Of a stretch of DNA of 64,000 nucleotides, positions 58,608 to 64,000 are shown piece after piece. Under the pieces are notes generated by a model. The model ran no database searches, was not told where the DNA came from, and saw only the letters and a program-made list of their open reading frames with translations. Where the stretch lies: NCBI GenBank assembly GCA_037039685.1, contig JAWNGF010000001.1:2666001-2730000 (forward strand), in the 5' to 3' direction. The translations under genes and the position numbers were made by a program. The DNA is from Ceratobasidium sp. AG-K (lineage: Eukaryota; Basidiomycota; Agaricomycetes; Cantharellales; Ceratobasidiaceae). The first letter of the stretch is position 1; each line of letters starts with the position of its first letter.

Positions 58608-60311
58608 CTACTTGTGCAGCCTGAGATCGAACCTACGCGCTCCAAGGGTAAAAGCGAAGAGCGCCAGTGCAGCGGTAGTAACCGCAATGGGTTTTTGGAA
58701 GTGAGCACCCAATGAAAGACTGTATGTAACCTGAATAAATCAACGTTAGGATCGTACCATGGAAGGCGAAGAGTAACACAACTAGACTTACATATACAGT
58801 ATTGGCGTGCTTATCGCTAACATTCTTTTTATGTAGGACGATTGCCTGCCGGCCAGTAGTGTCGAGGTAGGTAATATGTCGTCGGTTCTCAATCAGATCG
58901 GGACCAAATGATGTGTGCAAAGTAACGTCCTTGGCTCCCTCGGGAAGAACAATCTTCAACTCGGTTTCATCAAAGGCTGCTCCGGGAACATTGGTGAGAT
59001 ACGGAATGGCGACGACGTATTTGCCAGTCGACGCATCGTATCTCGCAGCATCCTCAAGCGGCGTGTCGTACCCGAGAGTGAAGGTATAATTCCAGCCTCC
59101 GAGCAAGGGGTAGCGAGGCCTCAACTCGAGAATGCTAGATTTTGATTTGGATGGAGATAGCAAGGCCGCAGATGCTGGTGGTGCTGGTCGGAAGTGGGAA
59201 GTAGAGACGTTGCCAACTTGGTCGATGAAGTAGGGGTCGCGGACACCAGAGGGGAGGTGAAGCACGAGCTGCTTCATAACATGAGGAGCTTGACGCTTGA
59301 AATAGACCTGAGATTGGTGTTCAAGTCGAGAGAAATGGCCCTTGAGACTAAGTAACGATGTAAGGACAGGAACACAAGCCAATCAAGTGTACATACGTTG
59401 GCCCGTCGTTGCGGAGTACCAGCTCGTCGTGAATGTTCAAGTTAGCACCCCAATGACTGATCTCAGCCGAGCGTTGCAAGGAAACAACGGTCAACACCGG
59501 TTGGTCGTAGTCGTAATGGATTGACAGCGACTTTTGCTTGCTCTCCTGGAACTTCAAGTTGCTGGACTCGGGAATATTGTGGAAGGGTCCATAAACGATA
59601 GTTGCACCGTTCTTTGTTGCCGCCTCAGACCCCTTTTCGACATAGTCATTGAAACCTTTTTCGGTAAAGGAACGAATCATGGGTGTCGGCGAGCTAATAC
59701 ACACTGTCAGTCGGGTCAAATACGTGGAATTAATTGGGCGCACCGAATTTTAGTCCTCTGGACGACCGAGCTGTATGGGCTCAAAACATAAAGAGGTGTC
59801 TTGTAGAGGAGTGATTGGGGTTCACCCTGAGCAGCGGTAGCTGGTAACGGAGTCGAGGCGTGTGACTGAACAGTAGAAACAACGATATTGGCAGTCTGGT
59901 TGGCCCTGAGAGCCTTGGGAAGGGTGATGGAGTATAGGAATGCGTGGCTGTAAATAAATACGCGTCATTGCTTGTAAGCCCAGTATGGCGCGCTACCTAC
60001 CTCCTGGGATTGAAACCATGTCTCTTCACGTCAAGGACCTCAGACTGTCCCTTGAGTTTTGCATCCATCCATGTGGTAATCCCTTCCTCTTCATCGCTGA
60101 GAGCAATGTAGTATTGTCCCACATTGTTCTCAAGAGCTCGAACTGCATATGTCGTGGTAACTTGTGTAAGCGAGCCTCCGAGGTCAACATTCCGGGTGAT
60201 GCCTGCGTTCTCAAACGACGAGGCAGATAGACCAGCTGCAGATACTAGAACAACATTGAATCCGCAGGCAAGCGCACACAGTAAGGACCGAGTATTGACC
60301 ACTGGATACAT
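58608..60311 (-). CDS. OST1: Oligosaccharyltransferase subunit ribophorin I (OST1)
   Basis: The ATG at 60311 opens a signal peptide (MYPVVNTRSLLCALACGFNV). Diagnostic blocks: VDLGGSLTQVTTTYAVRALE, YDQPVLTVVSLQRSAEISHW with NIHDELVLRNDGP, APHVMKQLVLHLPSGVRDPY, YPLLGGWNYTFTLGYD and ELKIVLPEGAKDVTLHTSFG. A single membrane helix near the end (IAVTTAALALFAFTLGA) is reached by splicing out an intron near 58.73-58.79 kb. OST1 is a lumenal subunit of the complex that transfers glycans to asparagine in the endoplasmic reticulum and helps feed nascent chains to the catalytic STT3. Five exons, a normal length of about 470 residues. Confidence 0.95.
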
Positions 60312-60780
60312 CGTCGTTTTCAGTGCGCAGCCAGCGACACGTCGAGGTTATCATTAGCGCTATGTTTTGTCAGCACCCCGGATTGGGCGCTTGTTTGTTG
60401 CTGTATGCCTACGCCAATATCACAGGTGAACAACCTTACTCATTACCCAGCATGCATAATACTATGGAAATCTCTTTTTGAGTGGGAATCATAGTCGGTT
60501 TTCATGGGGTTTCGGATACAATGGTATGAGAAACTGTAACTCGCATGTCTGAAACATACGAGTTTTGCGTGTAGCGCCGTTGTAGAAGGGTGGCCGCCTG
60601 TAAATTTTGCTAGTCGCCAGGCGTATGATGCATTGATAACTGTTTAGAAATGAGAGCAAGGCACTTGAGTTCGCTAAACACGACCAGGCGATTTCCGTAG
60701 TCACGCCCACGTGATGAGCCCCCACGCTTACGACGCGTCTCCAGCGCTTGCCCAGACCGACCTTTACCACACTTTCAGTC
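60312..60780. other. Divergent promoter region of OST1 and RPN9
   Basis: About 470 bases between the two start codons. No motif is recognised beyond a short pyrimidine-rich stretch. Confidence 0.5.
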
Positions 60781-62236
60781 ATGGCCGCAATGCAAGTAGA
60801 CAAACTTGATGTCGATGCCTACCTAGCAACTGCCGCTTCGTCGTCTCCTTCTGAACTCCATCCCTTCTTTGAGAAGTTTAGGAGGCAGCACGAGCGCAAG
60901 TAAGTATTTTGGCTCTGGGGTGGAACCTGGTGTACTCATGCATTACCACTTAATAGACTATGGCATCAATTGACTCTGACATTGTTTGAGTTTTTGGAAC
61001 ACCCTCAGTCGGGACCATACCAGGTCGACGTGTTTAGCAAGTTCGTGCGGGACTTTGAGGACAAACTCAACCAACTGAAGTTGGTCACGATGGGCGTGCG
61101 TGTATCGACACAACTAGACGGTAAGTTCTAGTGGACCCTTGTCTCCTGGTTTTATTAATATAACGAGCCTATTCAGACCCAAATGCGATCCTGACCTTCC
61201 TAACGTCTCTGCTCGAAAGGATATCCAAGGAAAAGTCCCGCGAGGCTTGGATCATGCTCGTTTCGTCTATTGCACACACCAAATTAATATTTGGTGACCT
61301 AGCTGGGACTAAAGTTGATATGGACGAATGCCAAAAGCTACTGGATGATTTAGATGGAGTCGAGCCTAGCGTACATGCAGCATACTACGAGGTCGCTGCG
61401 GACTATTACAAGGTATGCACAACAGTTGCTCCACCAGGGTCAATGACGACGACCCCAAACACAGGCCAAAGCGGACTACGTACCGTACTACAAGAACTCA
61501 CTGCTGTATCTCGCTTGCATCGACGTTGAGAAGGATCTTACGCCTGATCAACGATTAGTCCGCGCGCATGATCTAAGCATTGCTGCGTTACTCGGAGAAA
61601 CTATTTACAACTTTGGAGAGCTGCTTCAGCACCCAGTAATGGACTCGCTCACGGGAACAAGTCAAGATTGGCTCAAGAATCTGCTGAATGTCTTTAACGA
61701 GGGTAACATTGGCAAATTCGAGAGCATTATGCCGCTATTTCCACAAGAGGTAAGTTGTGGCGCGAGGTGTACCGCCAATACCAGGCTGAACATTATACCT
61801 CTTACTCTGGTCTAGCCTATCCTGGAGGAGAACCACCCGTTCCTTCGACAAAAGATTTGTCTCATGGCACTTATCGAGTCCGTATTCAAGCGTATGGGAA
61901 CCGGATCCGCGGGCAAAACCATGACCTTCCAAACTGTCGCCGAGGAAACGAGGCTGCCGCAAGACGAGGTGGAGCATCTTGTGATGAAGGCACTAAGGTG
62001 ATTATAAATCCGGCCACCTGTCTGAATAGATAACTGATTGTTGCTGTAGCCTTAAACTTATTCAGGGGACGTTAGATCAGGTCTCCGAGACAGCTACTAT
62101 CACGTGGGTTCAACCTCGTGTTTTGTCTCGACCGCAGCTTGCTCAGCTCGCGACACGCTTGGACGAGTGGTGCGATCGGATCGATGCTTTGGATGCGTTT
62201 GTACAGCAACAAACACCTGAGTTGTTTGCCCACTAG
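60781..62236 (+). CDS. RPN9: 26S proteasome regulatory subunit RPN9 (PSMD13)
   Basis: The start is the ATG at 60781 (MAAMQVDKLDVDAYLATAAS). Exons then encode SGPYQVDVFSKFVRDFEDKL, YEVAADYYKAKADYVPYYKN, AALLGETIYNFGELLQHPV, FNEGNIGKFESIMPLFPQEP and the PCI winged-helix part LRQKICLMALIESVFKR, TVAEETRLPQDEVEHLVMKA, ending ALDAFVQQQTPELFAH. RPN9 is a PCI subunit of the proteasome lid and stabilises its assembly with RPN10. Length is about 390 residues, as in other species. It converges with THOC7, the stop codons being about 100 bases apart. Confidence 0.95.
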
Positions 62237-62339
62237 TAGTAGCAATATAATTAAAGTGTGTCCTGGTCGACAAGTCGAAAGTCTTGTAAAGCGGCGCGAT
62301 ATAATTAAAATACACTCGATCCATAGCCATTGAGAGCGA

Positions 62340-63466
62340 TTAAGACTCCTCGCCCGTGCCATCCGATGCCTCTCCCTCCTCCATTTCTTCGTCAGGCCTG
62401 CGTGTCTTGGACTTGGGTTTGCTCCACTTATCGTTGTCCTCAACTTCACCTGCCTCCGCCTCCTCGGCAACTTCTCCCATTTCGATGTCGTCATCTCCTT
62501 CTCCCTTGCCTGCGGTCGATAGCTGTGGTGCAGGAGTGCTCGGAGCTGCGCTGGGTGTGCCAGCCAGCGAGTGTGATGGAATGAATGGACGGGCTGCAGG
62601 ATTGAGTAGATGGTTCGCCGAAGCCGACTCGCCAGGAGCGGGAGTCGATCCCGACGCGGCAGTCGAGGGGTCAGTTCCGTCTTGCGGCTTGCCCATTTGT
62701 CGAAGAGAATGAATCTGTTGAACCAAAGTGTCAAGCACCGCCCGCCGAGCAGCCAAGTTTTCGTTGTGGTCTTCACGAGCGGCGCGAATAGTAGACAATT
62801 CGTCTTCGAGCGCTGTAATGTCTCTGGTACACAGGCACAACTCAGGGACAACTGAGTAATGACACAGTTGCGCACTCACGCAGTAAGTTCCGCCCTTGAA
62901 GGGTACTCATTTATTTTTTCAGCCACCACGTCATACTCTTGCTTGCGTTTCCGGAACATTTGTTCTTGTTCTAGCGTCAGGCGGAGGTTCTCAATATCGA
63001 GTCGGGTTGCTTCATGCTCCCGGGCTGCTCGGATATTGTCAGAGTGTTACGAAGGGTAAATCAGACAAACACTTACTGATACTCTCGATCTCACTACTGT
63101 ACTGTTGCGCTTGACGAGCCTCTGCATCAATCACAAGCGTGTTTTTTCGCATACTGAGACGAAACGAAGCCAGCTCCACGAGAAGTTCATCTCGAGTGTT
63201 TTCGACCTCTTCGAGAGTAACGAGCGACGCAAGCGAAGGATCGGGATTGTTTTGGTACGAGATGTATGCAAAATTGCGTGCAAGGTATGCCTGGAGGCGC
63301 TTCATGAGTTTGTTGATTGCCTTGTCATTGTTGGCGTTATGAACGCGAGCATGAATTGTCGCGTCTAAGAGAGAATAAGTAACAGCTTGATCGGGTATTG
63401 CCGCGGGACAACATACACACCCTCTTGCTCTTGAGTGAGTAGGGGCAGCGGAGGCTCGTTGGACAT
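62340..63466 (-). CDS. THO complex subunit 7-like protein
   Basis: The ATG at 63466 begins MSNEPPLPLLTQEQE. The following exons encode KLMKRLQAYLARNFAY, LVELASFRLSMRKNTLVIDA, ATRLDIENLRLTLEQEQMFR with KRKQEYDVVAEKINEYPSR, then DITALEDELSTIRAAREDHN and AVLDTLVQQIHSLRQ, all coiled coil. The order and the RKRKQEYD...ISEYP-like step match the THOC7 family, which with THO and the TREX complex couples transcription to mRNA export. A disordered acidic Pro/Ser tail ends at 62340. About four introns. Assignment rests on the coiled-coil signatures. Confidence 0.82.
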
Positions 63467-63742
63467 GGTCGTGAGGTAGCGCCAGCCTTGGGCGGTAATC
63501 ACCCGGAGAAAAGTGGACCCTGTGGAGTTGGATTTGTCAAGTCCTACTTGGCTTGGTTAGAGCGTGTCCGATACATGGAACAGTCTCCAGGGCTGGGCTT
63601 GATCGAATTGGTTATGAGATCTGACCCACTTGTTTAGTGTCACATTGGCCACCCCTGCTCTCTTTCGCCTATCAAATCCTCTCGCTCTTTAAAATGCCAC
63701 GAACTCTGTTTATTCCTCAAGTTCCCCACGCCCTTCCTCAGT

Positions 63743-64000
63743 ATGCTGGGCTCCAGCCTCGACCGACGTGATGTCTTTTCCGTGGCCTTGCTTGCCTTTG
63801 CCAGTCTCGCAGGTTTTATCATGGGGTTCGACACCTCGGTCATTAGTGGGGTTAAAGAGCTACCAGTAAGCACTTGCTTATACTCTCCGCCTCGCACACT
63901 CTAACATTATTTTTCTAGGCTTGGCTGGAGCGATTTGGCTCGCAGGATGAAACTGGGGCCTACGTACTCAGCACCTCCAACGAGTCGCTGGTTGTGTCCA
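63743..64000 (+). CDS. Sugar transporter (MFS), 5' end only
   Basis: Exon 1 (63743-63865) starts MLGSSLDRRDVFSVALLAFA and runs through SLAGFIMGFDTSVISGVKEL, the first membrane helix and GFD-S-ISG motif of fungal hexose/sugar porters. An intron at 63866-63918 is followed by AWLERFGSQDETGAYVLSTS and the window end. The rest of the gene lies outside. An earlier ATG at about 63694 is out of frame and could act as a short upstream frame. Transport of a hexose with protons is the family norm; the substrate is not known. Confidence 0.85.

Noticed and set aside
62072..62875. Long minus-strand open frame of 267 codons across the RPN9 end and THOC7
   Set aside because: It is a shadow frame of the THOC7 and RPN9 exons, both of which have clear family signatures in other frames.
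63694..63771. ATG upstream of the sugar transporter as its true start
   Set aside because: It is out of frame with the conserved GFDTSVISG segment and stops after about 25 codons.
1..64000. CRISPR arrays, insertion sequences, retroelements, viral genes
   Set aside because: I saw no regularly spaced repeats, no transposase, reverse transcriptase or capsid motifs in the frames I read. Intron-rich eukaryotic genes fill the window.

Overview
The window is nuclear DNA of a filamentous fungus. Genes are compact and carry many introns, mostly 45-60 bases with GT...AG ends and CTAAC or CTGAC branch points. Gene content (eIF3, RRN3, RPN9, OST1, HIS6, P450, a fungal CPL1-like protein) and intron density fit Basidiomycota, Agaricomycetes. 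A Rhizoctonia/Ceratobasidiaceae relative is my guess from general appearance, not something the sequence proves. Genes lie on both strands with no operon logic. No virus, transposon, CRISPR array or prokaryote-like island was recognised.

Layout. 0-7 kb: an RNF220-like RING ubiquitin ligase, eIF3 subunit f, an unknown protein and a nucleoside hydrolase. 7-13.7 kb: a large formin on the minus strand. 13.7-18.3 kb: a gene-poor stretch with one orphan short gene and a secreted cysteine-rich protein that joins Ephrin-receptor-like repeats to a CPL1-like domain. 18.3-26.4 kb: RRN3, a CsbD-like stress protein, a PCL-type cyclin, an unknown acidic protein and ribosomal protein L35. 26.8-31.7 kb: an STE20-family kinase, an intron-containing tRNA-Gln(CUG) and a PrpF-family isomerase. 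32-38 kb: a small basic protein, a TB2/DP1/HVA22 membrane protein, a GILT-like protein and HIS6. 38-46 kb: a KefB/KHA1-type cation/H+ antiporter, BUD31, an intron-containing tRNA-Val(CAC), a small tail-anchored protein and a mitochondrial iron alcohol dehydrogenase. 46-56 kb: a secreted unknown, mitochondrial L22, YOS1, a serine-rich single-pass membrane protein, a membrane-anchored aspartic protease and a PPR protein. 56-64 kb: a cytochrome P450, ribophorin I (OST1), RPN9, THOC7 and the start of a sugar transporter cut by the window edge.

Most genes are housekeeping: translation (eIF3f, L35, tRNAs), rRNA transcription (RRN3), mRNA processing and export (BUD31, THOC7), protein turnover (RPN9, RING ligase), the secretory route (YOS1, OST1, aspartic protease) and mitochondria (L22, PPR, alcohol dehydrogenase). 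The more individual parts are the CPL1-like secreted protein, the GILT homologue with an altered active site, the tRNA lying 48 bases before the PrpF gene, three well-supported GC-AG introns, and a repeated single-base frame slip in several otherwise intact genes. That last pattern looks more like assembly error than biology. I found no convincing undescribed multi-gene system.
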